A stretch of 40,749 bases of DNA. Origin: Saprospiraceae bacterium (GTDB lineage Bacteria > Bacteroidota > Bacteroidia > Chitinophagales > Saprospiraceae). A program made the position numbers and the translations under genes. The notes under the pieces are model-generated. The model was given only the letters and a program-made list of their open reading frames with translations, searched no databases and had not been told where the DNA came from. This document shows, piece by piece, positions 9,512 to 19,202 of the stretch (the first letter of the stretch is position 1; each line of letters opens with the position of its first letter). The stretch covers positions 1 through 40,749 of the forward strand of contig JAHDBE010000001.1 of NCBI GenBank assembly GCA_020630555.1. Reading direction: 5' to 3'.

Positions 9512-10636
9512 ATGCAAACTCTTAAATCCTTTTTCCTTTTTTGCTCAGGGGCAGATTCTCTTTTATTGAAAAGAAGTCCTTCCGATGTCAATAAATATGT
9601 CAGCATTGGCGCGACCGTTTTTTTTACGGGTGTTTTTGCCATGATGGCCGGAACCTATGCCTGCTATACTGTTTTTAATTCGATGATTGGAGCCTTGATT
9701 TTTGGTGCGCTCTGGGGTGTTATGATTTTTAATTTGGATCGGTACTTAGTATCGAGTATAAAGAAAAAAGGGGTATGGTATTCGGATCTAACTATGAGTA
9801 TTCCTAGGATCGCACTGGCCGTGTTGATTGCCGTAGTGATTGCTAAACCACTTGAACTGAAAATATTTGACTCGGAAATACAGTCTGAGTTATTAGTCAT
9901 GGAACAAGAAGCAAAACTGAGAAAAGAAAGTCTCGTCGATTCTAGTCACTCGATTAATCTGTTAGCCCTAGAATCTGAAGTCGCCAGACTGGAGGAAGAA
10001 AATCAAGCTAAAAAACAGCAAAGAGATATTTTAGTTAATTCAGCCATTCAAGAAGCCGATGGTACGGGAGGGTCCATGCAGAGAAACCTCGGTCCCATTT
10101 ATCGAACAAAGAAATTAGCCGCAGATCAAGCAGATGAGGAGCTCTTGGCTTCCGCCAATTTACTTCTGGAAAAACAAAACCAATTAGATGAACTTAGGTC
10201 AGAAATTAAAACAGAGAAACAGGAATTAAATTCAGTAGCATTAACAGGATTCGCAGCTCGACTAGAGGCGCTAGAGCGAGTGGCTGCCAGAAGCCCAATA
10301 ATTCATATTGCTAGTATATTTATTATGCTTCTGTTTATTGCCATTGAATGCGCCCCAATATTAGTGAAATTAATGTCTACGAGGAGTCCATATGATTTTG
10401 TATTAGATAAACACGAGCATATGTTCGTCATGAATCATAAATGGCAAACAGGTAGTCTAACTGCAGATACCATTGCTAAGTTGCGTCAATACGAAGAGCT
10501 GACAAAACATAAGAGACTTCTAATGACGGATCTGGAAAAAAGATTGTCCAAAGAGATGGCAGAGAAAGAATACGAAAGACTAAAGGAAGAATTAACTTGG
10601 GATCAAATTTTTGGAGAAAAACCAGTCTTTGGTTAA
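9512..10636 (+). CDS. DUF4407-like membrane protein
   Basis: 'CSGADSLLLKRSPSDVNKYVSIGATVFFTGVFAMMAGTYA', 'GVMIFNLDRYLVSSIKK', central coiled coil, C-terminal TM 'IIHIASIFIMLLFIAIECAPILVKLM'. Confidence 0.8.
   Translation: MQTLKSFFLFCSGADSLLLKRSPSDVNKYVSIGATVFFTGVFAMMAGTYACYTVFNSMIGALIFGALWGVMIFNLDRYLVSSIKKKGVWYSDLTMSIPRIALAVLIAVVIAKPLELKIFDSEIQSELLVMEQEAKLRKESLVDSSHSINLLALESEVARLEEENQAKKQQRDILVNSAIQEADGTGGSMQRNLGPIYRTKKLAADQADEELLASANLLLEKQNQLDELRSEIKTEKQELNSVALTGFAARLEALERVAARSPIIHIASIFIMLLFIAIECAPILVKLMSTRSPYDFVLDKHEHMFVMNHKWQTGSLTADTIAKLRQYEELTKHKRLLMTDLEKRLSKEMAEKEYERLKEELTWDQIFGEKPVFG
10145..10158 (-). repeat. Hairpin repeat, loop variant: TTGGCTTCCGCCAA (stem intact)
   Basis: Read directly; inside the DUF4407-like gene. 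Confidence 0.65.
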
Positions 10637-10646
10637 AAGATAATGA

Positions 10647-10671
10647 AAGGAGGATTCCATGAATCCTCCTT
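10647..10671. terminator. Strong hairpin between convergent genes (probable terminator)
   Basis: AAGGAGGATTC-CAT-GAATCCTCCTT, 11 bp perfect stem; T-rich tail is better on the minus strand. Confidence 0.65.
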
Positions 10672-10677
10672 AAAACG

Positions 10678-11334
10678 TCAAAATCGAATATTCAAATACA
10701 GATTGGCCGCTTCGAATAAATTCGAAACTACCCCTGATTGGCTAGTTAGCTGATCCTCAAAATTGGTATTTGATGATCGCGTTAAATTTTCTTGTTCAAA
10801 TCTTGAAAAGTACATAGCAGATTCCGTGGAAAGCATAATCCTATCGTTTAGATGGTATTGGACAACAAGCACAGGACCGAATCCATAACTCTTATAATCA
10901 GATTCGTTAAAGGTAGCTTGCCCCTGTCCGGATGGCTTCCATTCGTTTTTACTGTAGTTAAGGTTTGTGACAAAATCGCCTCCTGCTCGCGCTTCAAATT
11001 TTCCATATTTAAAAATCGCGAAGTCTAAACCGAGTCGAATATCCGTTAGACGTCGGGTATAATCACTCGTACTTCCATTAGAGTCAGACTCAGAATCAGT
11101 GGATGAATAACTACCACCGTATCCCAATCGAAATCCTACCTTGTTCGTATCAAAGCGGTATTGAAAAGAGTATGGTGAGCTAGGTGATGCAAAAAAACCA
11201 AAATCAGAAATTCCAATAATCGATTTGATGTTAACACCAACACTATGTCTGTAAGTTTTTTCCTCTTCTTCTACTTGTGCGATAAGAAAAGTGGAAAAGC
11301 TCAAACAGATAATTAGGGCAAATAGATTTTTCAT
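10678..11334 (-). CDS. Outer-membrane-beta-barrel-like hypothetical protein
   Basis: Signal peptide 'MKNLFALIICLSFSTFLIAQ'; alternating aromatic beta-strand pattern; C-terminal 'LYLNIRF'. Confidence 0.65.
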   Translation of the reverse strand: MKNLFALIICLSFSTFLIAQVEEEEKTYRHSVGVNIKSIIGISDFGFFASPSSPYSFQYRFDTNKVGFRLGYGGSYSSTDSESDSNGSTSDYTRRLTDIRLGLDFAIFKYGKFEARAGGDFVTNLNYSKNEWKPSGQGQATFNESDYKSYGFGPVLVVQYHLNDRIMLSTESAMYFSRFEQENLTRSSNTNFEDQLTSQSGVVSNLFEAANLYLNIRF

Positions 11335-11350
11335 ATGTACGTGTTTAAAT

Positions 11351-11380
11351 AAAAAAGGCAGAGTAAAACTACTCTGCCTC
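11351..11380 (-). terminator. Intrinsic terminator for the 11413..11823 minus-strand gene
   Basis: Minus strand AGGCAGAGTA-GTTT-TACTCTGCCT followed by TTTTT. Confidence 0.85.
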
Positions 11381-11412
11381 TAAAGACTATAAATTTTTAA
11401 TTAGGGTTGGGT

Positions 11413-11823
11413 CTATTCAGAAATCATTCTAATTATATCCTTCGCTAATTGTATGCGTTTCTTTTGTGCTTTTTGTGTAGCACTATTCATGTGTTTCTCT
11501 TCAGTGAGTTTATCCACCAAATTCTGTGCATTTTTTAATCGATCTTTTAATTGATCTATGCTCAACTCAGAAATTTCTTCTTTACGCATTTCGTCTCCAG
11601 ACGAATTTGCATTTCCTGCATATCTTCTATCAATTCGCTCATCTACCTCTTTTTGGTTTTGCTCTTGCATAGCCGGATCATAGTAAGAACTTATTCTTTC
11701 AATATCCAAGATGGTTTTCTCTAAAGTTGGACGATCGTACTTGACCGTAAATTGAGCGTGTAAAGAATTTTGGCTAAATCCAATACCCATAAACAAGACG
11801 AGCATCAACACTAATTTTTTCAT
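11413..11823 (-). CDS. Small exported protein, unknown function
   Basis: Signal peptide 'MKKLVLMLVLFMGIGFSQNSLHAQ'; charged helical remainder. Confidence 0.55.
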   Translation of the reverse strand: MKKLVLMLVLFMGIGFSQNSLHAQFTVKYDRPTLEKTILDIERISSYYDPAMQEQNQKEVDERIDRRYAGNANSSGDEMRKEEISELSIDQLKDRLKNAQNLVDKLTEEKHMNSATQKAQKKRIQLAKDIIRMISE

Positions 11824-11854
11824 ATCTAAAAATTAAGTTTCATTTGAAAAGTCA

Positions 11855-11878
11855 ACAACTCGCCTCATTTCGAGTTGT
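11855..11878 (-). terminator. Hairpin downstream of the 11921..12307 gene (possible terminator)
   Basis: ACAACTCG-CCTCATTT-CGAGTTGT, 8 bp stem; moderate T tail on minus strand. Confidence 0.5.
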
Positions 11879-11920
11879 CGTTGTAAATGATGAGCACTTA
11901 AAAATAAAACAGAAAATCAT

Positions 11921-12307
11921 TTATCGCAATCTTTTAGGTATTAATCCACTTTCCTCTTCACACAATTCGACAATCCGAAACAGCTCCTTGCCCACAATTT
12001 CAAGCCCCAAATTATAACATAAAAGCCGTTTAGAATCTTTGTCCTCTGATAAGCTCGTAAAATAGTCGAATTGAAAACCTGCGACGTTTAATTCTCTTTC
12101 GGATAATTCCACATAACCTTTGGTTTTTAGCTCGCGTAATATTTTATAATTTTTTATGAGAGAAGCGTTTATACGTCTTATTAGTCTCTGATTATCTCCA
12201 GCCTTTAATTGGTTAAATGATTTGACACGACAATAGTCCGAGCAATATATTTTGTCGGACCTCCCGTAAATAACTTCGTGGCATGTTTTACAAGTGCGTG
12301 TGCTCAT
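11921..12307 (-). CDS. Zn-ribbon hypothetical protein
   Basis: 'CKTCHEVIYGRSDKIYCSDYCRVKSFNQ' Cys4-type motif. Confidence 0.65.
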   Translation of the reverse strand: MSTRTCKTCHEVIYGRSDKIYCSDYCRVKSFNQLKAGDNQRLIRRINASLIKNYKILRELKTKGYVELSERELNVAGFQFDYFTSLSEDKDSKRLLCYNLGLEIVGKELFRIVELCEEESGLIPKRLR

Positions 12308-12342
12308 ACACTCGTTAATACCCTAAATGTCCGAAACGTAAA

Positions 12343-14046
12343 TTATTTGGATGAAAATTTTATTTCTCCATTGACGATGGTATACAAAATTTTTGCGCTA
12401 AGAATATCTTCTTCTCGGCATGTAAGTAAGTTGGTGTCTAAAATCGTCACGTCTGCTAATTTTCCCTTTTCTAGGCTTCCTTTATTTTTTTCTTCGAAGG
12501 CCGCAAAAGCATTTGAGATCGTATAGGATCTTAATGCTTCTAATCGTGTCATGCACTGCTCTGGAAAAAACGCTTCCTCGCTCCCAACTCTTTTTCTGGT
12601 CACCGTGGCATATATACTTTCCAGTGGATCGACATCCTCTACAGGGGCATCCGTACCATTTGTCACGACGGCTCCTGAGTCCAATAAGCTTCTCCATGGA
12701 TAAGCCCCTTCGCGAGCTCTTTTTTCACCCAATCGTTTTTCTACGAAAGGGGAGTCACTGGTACAATGCACACCTTGCATGCTTGGGATAACGCCCATTT
12801 TCCCGAACCTAGAAATGTCACTAGTGGCTAGGTGTTGAGAATGCTCGATGCGCCATCTCCATTCAGGTTCATGACCCAGATCTTCCATCATATTTAGAAT
12901 TTCTTGATTTCCCCTATCTCCAATGGCATGCACACAAAGTTGCATTTTATTGGCTTTCGCCAATTCAGCAAAGGCTTTTACAGTGTCTAGATCGGTGGTA
13001 TTTTGCCCATAAAAATCTGCTTTATCCGCATAAGGCTCTAAAAGCCAAGCCCCATAAGATCCTAAAGCTCCATCAATCTCCGTTTTAACCGCATTGCACG
13101 TATAAAAGCCATCTCCATGATTTACTTTTCTCAAATCGTTCATAATAGGACGAATCTTCTCTAAAGAATCTCGAACCATAACCCATAGCCTCAGATCGAA
13201 ATCACCATTCGTGGCCATCTCTTCATACTTTCTGAGTTCTTCTACACTTGATCCGGCGTCTTGAAATGAGGTAATACCCTTTTTTAAACATTCCTCTTGT
13301 GCTTTTTCTATCGCTTCTTTCCAGTAATTATCCCTTTCTTCTTGTGTCAAACTTGCCTCATAAGCCTGAAAGGTTTCTCTTATAATACTCATCGCCCTCT
13401 CTTCAAAAACACCAATAGCGTGACCATCAAAATCGCGCACAATTTCTCCACCCATAGGTGAATTCGTTTCAGAAGTCACCCCTGATAATTCCATAGCTTT
13501 TTTATTAGCAAATAAAGAATGTCCACTCGCATGATAAAGTAATACTGGATTGTCTGGGCTTATGGCACTTAATTCATAATGGAAAGGGTAGCCGTGCAAA
13601 TGTTCGTGCGGGGCCTCGAGCCATTTTTCTTGATGCCACCCGCGTCCTTCTATCCATTCTCCTGGCTTACTTTCTTTGACCTTTTCCTCGACCATTTTAA
13701 TAATTTCATCCCAACTCTTTGTTTTTAAAAGGTTTAGTTTAATCAAGCTTTTACCAAGTCCGGAAAAATGCCCATGTCCCTCAATAATACCAGGCATGAC
13801 AAAAGCATTGTTCAACTCAACTATCTGCGATTGTTCATTGGCTTTCGCCAATACTTCATCAGAGCCAATCTCTAAAATCTTTCCTTCTTTTATTAAAATA
13901 TGTCTGGAATAAGCTTGGTCTTCAACACCCGTCCAAACAGTGGCGTTTTTTAAAATTAAATCAGGCGCTATTTCTTCAGAACAAGAAATTACACACATTA
14001 AACAAGAACCAAACAGTAATTTTTTGACGAAAGTCAGATCAAACAT
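12343..14046 (-). CDS. Amidohydrolase family lipoprotein (YtcJ-like)
   Basis: Lipobox 'LMCVISCSEE'; 'LKNATVWTG', 'VMPGIIEGHGHF', 'VHAIGDRGNQEILN', 'WRIEHSQHL', 'NGTDAPVEDVDP'. Confidence 0.9.
   Translation of the reverse strand: MFDLTFVKKLLFGSCLMCVISCSEEIAPDLILKNATVWTGVEDQAYSRHILIKEGKILEIGSDEVLAKANEQSQIVELNNAFVMPGIIEGHGHFSGLGKSLIKLNLLKTKSWDEIIKMVEEKVKESKPGEWIEGRGWHQEKWLEAPHEHLHGYPFHYELSAISPDNPVLLYHASGHSLFANKKAMELSGVTSETNSPMGGEIVRDFDGHAIGVFEERAMSIIRETFQAYEASLTQEERDNYWKEAIEKAQEECLKKGITSFQDAGSSVEELRKYEEMATNGDFDLRLWVMVRDSLEKIRPIMNDLRKVNHGDGFYTCNAVKTEIDGALGSYGAWLLEPYADKADFYGQNTTDLDTVKAFAELAKANKMQLCVHAIGDRGNQEILNMMEDLGHEPEWRWRIEHSQHLATSDISRFGKMGVIPSMQGVHCTSDSPFVEKRLGEKRAREGAYPWRSLLDSGAVVTNGTDAPVEDVDPLESIYATVTRKRVGSEEAFFPEQCMTRLEALRSYTISNAFAAFEEKNKGSLEKGKLADVTILDTNLLTCREEDILSAKILYTIVNGEIKFSSK
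12950..12963 (-). repeat. Hairpin repeat, GGC form: TTGGCTTTCGCCAA (exact)
   Basis: Read directly; inside the amidohydrolase gene. Confidence 0.9.
13838..13851 (-). repeat. Hairpin repeat, GGC form: TTGGCTTTCGCCAA (exact)
   Basis: Read directly; second copy in the amidohydrolase gene. Confidence 0.9.
14024..14037 (+). repeat. Hairpin repeat, GAC form: TTGACGAAAGTCAG (13/14)
   Basis: Read directly; signal-peptide region of the amidohydrolase gene. Confidence 0.7.
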
Positions 14047-14129
14047 AACAAGGAAGATTTTGTTTTAATGCCTCTTAAGATACAACAGAGCAGCAACTAT
14101 CATTTATCTTTGACTAAGATTCACTATCC

Positions 14130-15113
14130 ATGGAGTTACTACATACCCTTCGAGAAGCATATCTCGCTTATGAGAAAGCACAAACTTTTAATCCAGATTT
14201 TAAAAGTTTATACGATCCCGCAACCTACATGCTCAATTTGGGAGGAAAAAAAATGCGTCCTGTTATGCTATTGCTTGCAAACCATATTATGGGAGGAAAA
14301 ATGGAAAACGCCTTACCTGCAGCCTTTGCGGTCGAGATTTTTCACAATTTCACCTTGGTTCATGATGATATTATGGATGACGCCGATTTAAGACGAGGGA
14401 GCGAAACGGTTCACGTTAAATACAACTCCAACCAAGCAATTCTTAGCGGAGACATTATGGCCATAAAAGCTTATCAGTATATTCTCGATCATTACGATGA
14501 TGAGTTAGCGTATCAATTGCTGCATATTTTTAACAAAATGGCGGCGGAAGTATGTGAAGGGCAGCAAATGGATATGGATTTTGAGAATATGGATTTGGTA
14601 GAAATTCCCTCGTATTTTAAAATGATTGAATTAAAGACCTCTGTTCTGATTGGCGCAGCGATGCAGATGGGTTCATTGGTAGGAGGTGCCACAAAATTAC
14701 AGAGCGAGCATTTTTATAATTACTGCAAGAATGCAGGAATTGCTTTTCAGATACAGGATGACATCTTAGATACTTTCGGAGAAAAGGCTAAAACAGGAAA
14801 GATTATAGGTGGAGATATTCTTAATAATAAAAAGACCTACCTATTTCTTAAAAGTTTTGAATTAGGTTCTGCTTCACAAAAAGACCGCTTGAGTCAATTG
14901 TTTAAGACGAAGACCGCAAATGGAGAGTCACAGTCTAAAATAGATGAGGTAGTCGGTATTTATAAGGATACGCATGTTTTGGCTTTCGCCAAAGAGGTTA
15001 TGGCTGCGTACATGGATTTGTCCGATTCGCACGCAACTTCTTTAAATCTAGATGAAATCAAAACCCAGACTTTGAAAGATTTTTCAGGGATGCTGGTTGC
15101 TCGAGAGAGTTAG
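14130..15113 (+). CDS. Polyprenyl synthetase (isoprenyl diphosphate synthase) family protein
   Basis: 'GGKKMRPVMLLLA', DDxxD 'LVHDDIMDDADLRRG', second Asp motif 'FQIQDDILDTFGE'. Confidence 0.92.
   Translation: MELLHTLREAYLAYEKAQTFNPDFKSLYDPATYMLNLGGKKMRPVMLLLANHIMGGKMENALPAAFAVEIFHNFTLVHDDIMDDADLRRGSETVHVKYNSNQAILSGDIMAIKAYQYILDHYDDELAYQLLHIFNKMAAEVCEGQQMDMDFENMDLVEIPSYFKMIELKTSVLIGAAMQMGSLVGGATKLQSEHFYNYCKNAGIAFQIQDDILDTFGEKAKTGKIIGGDILNNKKTYLFLKSFELGSASQKDRLSQLFKTKTANGESQSKIDEVVGIYKDTHVLAFAKEVMAAYMDLSDSHATSLNLDEIKTQTLKDFSGMLVARES
14979..14992 (-). repeat. Hairpin repeat, GGC form: TTGGCTTTCGCCAA (exact)
   Basis: Read directly; inside the polyprenyl synthetase gene. Confidence 0.9.
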
Positions 15114-15559
15114 AATATAATTTTTCCGTTATACCACTGTTTGTCGATTATCGCGTGATTTTTTTCATAAAATCGAATGGCTTCCTTATTCCAATCTAGC
15201 ACTTGCCATTTAACAAGCTTGCATTCTCTGGTTTTGGCTTCATTTAATAAAGAATCAAAGAGTATTTGGCCCACGCCCAAAGACCTGAGCTCTGGCATGA
15301 CATAAAAGTCCTCCAAATAAAACATTTTACCCTTCCAAGTAGAAAACGTCTCATAGGCCAAGACAAAACCAATTATACGATCTTCTTGTCTTGCTGTATT
15401 TACCCAAATTAAATTGTCCTCAAAGGCTTTTTCATAGTCTGAAATTTGAGCTGTTACCGCTGTCGGTTCCTTCTCGAATTCCGCCAAACCTTGGACAAGT
15501 TCTAATATTCGAGGAAGCTCAGTTTTTACTGCCGTTTTAATTGAGATGGAAGCTTTCAT
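15110..15559 (-). CDS. GNAT family N-acetyltransferase
   Basis: 'FYLEDFYVMPELRSLGVGQILFDSLLNEA', 'WQVLDWNKEAIRFYEKNHA'. Confidence 0.9.
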   Translation of the reverse strand: MKASISIKTAVKTELPRILELVQGLAEFEKEPTAVTAQISDYEKAFEDNLIWVNTARQEDRIIGFVLAYETFSTWKGKMFYLEDFYVMPELRSLGVGQILFDSLLNEAKTRECKLVKWQVLDWNKEAIRFYEKNHAIIDKQWYNGKIIF

Positions 15560-15587
15560 TTTAGAATTAAATTTATTTAAAAAGGGG

Positions 15588-15618
15588 TTTGCAAAACGGG
15601 AAAATAGTCATACCTTTG
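15588..15618 (+). promoter_or_regulatory. Bacteroidetes-type promoter upstream of rpsL
   Basis: TTTG(15588-15591)-N19-TACCTTTG(15611-15618), matching the TTTG/TAnnTTTG consensus. Confidence 0.75.
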
Positions 15619-15688
15619 CAGTCTCTTTTTTCGGACCTACTCGAGGTCGATGAAAAATGAAGATAATTATTAACAATAAAAAGCGATT

Positions 15689-16063
15689 ATGCCTACTATT
15701 AATCAGCTTGTAAGAAAGGGACGAAAGAAAATAATTCAAAAGAGTAAATCAAGAGCTTTGGACTCTTGTCCTCAAAAACGTGGTGTATGTACAAGAGTAT
15801 ACACGACGACACCGAAGAAACCAAATTCAGCGTTACGTAAAGTGGCGAAGGTTAGGTTGACCAATGGTCTTGAGGTAATCTCTTACATACCTGGTGAGGG
15901 CCATAATCTTCAAGAACACTCTATTGTATTGATTAGAGGTGGAAGGGTAAAGGATTTACCTGGTGTTCGATATACTGTGGTTAGAGGTGCATTAGATACT
16001 GCTGGTGTGACGGATAGATTGCAGTCTAGATCAAAATACGGGACTAAGGCTCCTAAGAAATAA
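15689..16063 (+). CDS. rpsL: 30S ribosomal protein S12
   Basis: '[14 protein letters not shown]...[21 protein letters not shown]...'. Confidence 0.98.
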   Translation: MPTINQLVRKGRKKIIQKSKSRALDSCPQKRGVCTRVYTTTPKKPNSALRKVAKVRLTNGLEVISYIPGEGHNLQEHSIVLIRGGRVKDLPGVRYTVVRGALDTAGVTDRLQSRSKYGTKAPKK

Positions 16064-16082
16064 TCTTTTCAAAGAATAAGTT

Positions 16083-16550
16083 ATGCGGAAAAGAAAACCG
16101 AAAAAGCGAATCATTCAGCCTGATCCAAGATTTGGAGATCAGTTAGTTACTCAGTTTGTTAACAACATGATGTTGCAAGGAAAAAAGAGTACTGCCTTCA
16201 CCATTTTTTATGATGCCATGGATATCGTAAAAGAGAAAACTGGGGAAGATCCTCATGAAACATGGAAAAAAGCATTAGGAAATATAATGCCGAATGTCGA
16301 GGTGCGATCAAAAAGAATTGGTGGTGCGACTTTTCAGATTCCTGTTGAAATTAGAGCTGAGAGAAGGGTTTCTGTGGGGATGAAGTGGATGATTAAATAT
16401 GCACGTATGAGAAGTGGACGAGGGATGGCTGATAAATTAAGTGCTGAAGTTATTGCTGCTTCAAAAGGAGAAGGTGCTGCAGTTAAGAAAAGAGAGGATA
16501 CGCACAAAATGGCAGAATCAAACAGAGCATTTGCACACTTTAGAGTATAA
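16083..16550 (+). CDS. rpsG: 30S ribosomal protein S7
   Basis: 'MRKRKPKKR...RRVSVGMKWMIKYARMRSGRGMADKLSAEVIAA'. Confidence 0.98.
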   Translation: MRKRKPKKRIIQPDPRFGDQLVTQFVNNMMLQGKKSTAFTIFYDAMDIVKEKTGEDPHETWKKALGNIMPNVEVRSKRIGGATFQIPVEIRAERRVSVGMKWMIKYARMRSGRGMADKLSAEVIAASKGEGAAVKKREDTHKMAESNRAFAHFRV

Positions 16551-16587
16551 TTCAAATTTCCAGAAATAATAACACGTAAAACTTAAA

Positions 16588-18720
16588 ATGGCAAACTTAA
16601 AGTACACTAGAAACATTGGAATCGCGGCTCACATTGATGCGGGTAAAACCACAACAACGGAGCGTATTCTATATTATACTGGTATTAGTCATAAGATTGG
16701 TGAAGTTCACGATGGTGCTGCTACCATGGACTGGATGGAGCAAGAGCAGGAAAGAGGTATTACAATTACTTCTGCTGCGACTAAAACAGAGTGGAACTGG
16801 AAAGATGATAAGTATGCTGTAAACATCATCGATACTCCTGGGCACGTGGACTTTACTGTTGAAGTTGAGCGTTCTTTACGGGTATTGGATGGAACTGTTG
16901 CTTTATTCTGCGCGGTTTCTGGTGTTGAGCCACAATCGGAGACGGTTTGGAGACAGGCTGATAGATATAAAGTACCAAGAATTGGGTTTGTAAATAAAAT
17001 GGACCGTTCAGGAGCTGATTTTCTGAACGTTGTGAATGACGTAAAGGAAAAATTAGGTGCTAATGCAGTGCCATTACAGATTCCAATTGGTGCTGAAGAG
17101 ACATTCAAAGGAGTGGTTGACTTAATTACAAACGAAGCTATCGTTTGGAATGAAGAAGATAGAGGAATGACTTACGAGGTCATTGATATACCTGCTGATT
17201 TAGTAGACACTGTAGCAGAGTATAGAGAAAAGTTATTAGAGTCTGTGGCAGAGTATGATGAAAACATCATGGAAAAGTACTTTGACGATCCAGATTCTAT
17301 AACTGTAGAGGAAATTCGAAATGCAATTCGCGCCGCTGTAATTGATATGAGTATCACACCTATGATGTGTGGGTCGGCGTTTAAAAATAAAGGTGTCCAG
17401 GCACTTCTTGATGCTGTTTGTGCATTCTTGCCATCGCCATTAGATATTGATGCTGTTGAAGGAATTAATCCTAAGACAGATGAGCCGGCTATTCGTAAAC
17501 CTAGTGTAGACGAGCCATTTGCTGCCTTAGCATTTAAGATAGCGACGGATCCATTTGTGGGTCGTTTGGCATTCTTCCGTGTCTATTCAGGTAGATTAGA
17601 TGCAGGTTCTTATGTGTTAAATACACGCTCAGGTAAGAAAGAACGTATATCAAGAATTTTCCAAATGCACTCTAATAAGCAGAATCCAATTCCTCATGTA
17701 GAGGCAGGAGATATTGCTGCGGGTGTTGGGTTTAAAGATCTAAGGACGGGTGATACGATTTGTGAAGAAGGGTCGCCAATAGTATTAGAAAGTATGACTT
17801 TCCCAGATCCTGTAATTGGCGTGGCAGTTGAGCCAAAGAGCCAGAAGGATATGGATAAATTAGGTATGGCTTTAGCAAAATTGGCTGAAGAGGATCCTAC
17901 ATTCCGTGTACGATACGACGAAGACACGAACCAAACGGTTATTAGTGGAATGGGTGAGCTTCACCTTGAAATAATCGTAGATCGTTTACGAAGAGAATTT
18001 AAAGTAGAGTGTAATCAAGGTGCTCCTCAAGTAAATTATAAAGAGGCATTGACTTCTACTGTTGATCATACTGAAAGATTGAAAAAACAATCGGGTGGAT
18101 CTGGTTTATTTGCACAAATGTCATTTGAGCTAGGGCCAGCGGATGAGGAGTTCTTAGAAAGTGATGACTTCAAGGATGGAAAAGTTAGACTACAGTTTAA
18201 GAATGACATCTTCGGGGGATCAATTCCAAAGGAATATTTTCCGGCTATTCTCAAAGGATTTAATTCTATGATGGATAATGGAGTCTTAGCGGGTTATGGG
18301 ATTGACAGTATGAAAGTAAGGCTTTATGATGGTCAAACTCACAATGTGGATTCAAAGCCGATCGCTTTTGAATTATGTGCGAAAGAAGGATTTAAAGCAG
18401 CGGCTAATTCTTGTGGACCTACGTTGTTAGAGCCTATTATGAAGTTGGAAGTTGTAACTCCAGATGAGTTTGTTGGATCAGTTATTGGAGATTTGAATAG
18501 AAGAAGAGGATTGCCAAAAGGACAAGATCAAAGGTCTGGTGGAGCTGTTTCTATTCAAGCAGAAGTTCCTTTATCGGAAATGTTTGGTTATGTGACAGAT
18601 TTAAGAACCATTACATCTGGTAGAGCAAGTAGTACCATGGAATTTTCGCATTATGCGGCGGCTCCAAAGGGTATTGCTAAAGAAGTTATAGAAAAAGCGA
18701 AGGGCGAAGTAAACGTCTAA
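16588..18720 (+). CDS. fusA: Elongation factor G
   Basis: '[24 protein letters not shown]', '[21 protein letters not shown]', '[10 protein letters not shown]'. Confidence 0.98.
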   Translation: MANLKYTRNIGIAAHIDAGKTTTTERILYYTGISHKIGEVHDGAATMDWMEQEQERGITITSAATKTEWNWKDDKYAVNIIDTPGHVDFTVEVERSLRVLDGTVALFCAVSGVEPQSETVWRQADRYKVPRIGFVNKMDRSGADFLNVVNDVKEKLGANAVPLQIPIGAEETFKGVVDLITNEAIVWNEEDRGMTYEVIDIPADLVDTVAEYREKLLESVAEYDENIMEKYFDDPDSITVEEIRNAIRAAVIDMSITPMMCGSAFKNKGVQALLDAVCAFLPSPLDIDAVEGINPKTDEPAIRKPSVDEPFAALAFKIATDPFVGRLAFFRVYSGRLDAGSYVLNTRSGKKERISRIFQMHSNKQNPIPHVEAGDIAAGVGFKDLRTGDTICEEGSPIVLESMTFPDPVIGVAVEPKSQKDMDKLGMALAKLAEEDPTFRVRYDEDTNQTVISGMGELHLEIIVDRLRREFKVECNQGAPQVNYKEALTSTVDHTERLKKQSGGSGLFAQMSFELGPADEEFLESDDFKDGKVRLQFKNDIFGGSIPKEYFPAILKGFNSMMDNGVLAGYGIDSMKVRLYDGQTHNVDSKPIAFELCAKEGFKAAANSCGPTLLEPIMKLEVVTPDEFVGSVIGDLNRRRGLPKGQDQRSGGAVSIQAEVPLSEMFGYVTDLRTITSGRASSTMEFSHYAAAPKGIAKEVIEKAKGEVNV

Positions 18721-18730
18721 GCGTAATTAG

Positions 18731-18760
18731 TTTGAAATAATGTAAAAGTTGCTATCTTTG
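18731..18760 (+). promoter_or_regulatory. Bacteroidetes-type promoter upstream of rpsJ
   Basis: TTTG(18731-18734)-N18-TATCTTTG(18753-18760). Confidence 0.7.
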
Positions 18761-18799
18761 CGGCACTTTTATAGGAAATAATATTATTAACAAGAGGTT

Positions 18800-19108
18800 A
18801 TGAATCAAAAAATCAGGATTAAGCTTCGTTCGTACGACCACAACTTAGTGGATAAGTCTACGGAGAAAATCGTGAAAACGGTGAGAAATAGTGGTGCTGT
18901 GATTTCCGGACCGATTCCGCTGCCAACTGAGAAAGAAGTATTTACCGTATTGCGTTCCCCGCACGTAAATAAGAAATCTCGCGAGCAGTTTCAGTTACGG
19001 ACTCACAAACGTTTGATCGAGATTTACACGCCTACACAGAAAACGGTAGATGCTTTATCTAAATTGGAGCTTCCTTCCGGTGTAGACATCCAAGTCAAAT
19101 TGACCTAG
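18800..19108 (+). CDS. rpsJ: 30S ribosomal protein S10
   Basis: '[25 protein letters not shown]'. Confidence 0.98.
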   Translation: MNQKIRIKLRSYDHNLVDKSTEKIVKTVRNSGAVISGPIPLPTEKEVFTVLRSPHVNKKSREQFQLRTHKRLIEIYTPTQKTVDALSKLELPSGVDIQVKLT

Positions 19109-19202
19109 TTTTTCCTAGCAATAGGATTTGAACATATTTCTCTCTTTTTTATAGACTATCGGCTTTTGTCGATTGACTATGGAGAATCCAAAACATTATA
19201 AA

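Noticed and set aside
14068-14391. ORF 107 aa (+) overlapping the polyprenyl synthetase start
   Set aside because: Out of frame with the clearly conserved 14130..15113 gene.
16707-17108. Antisense ORF 133 aa within fusA, and similar antisense ORFs across the ribosomal cluster (e.g. 33536..33844, 22900..23286)
   Set aside because: Shadow ORFs on the strand opposite highly conserved genes; no recognisable protein features.
18721-18799. Missing tuf gene between fusA and rpsJ as a novelty
   Set aside because: tuf located elsewhere is, as I recall, the usual arrangement in Bacteroidota.
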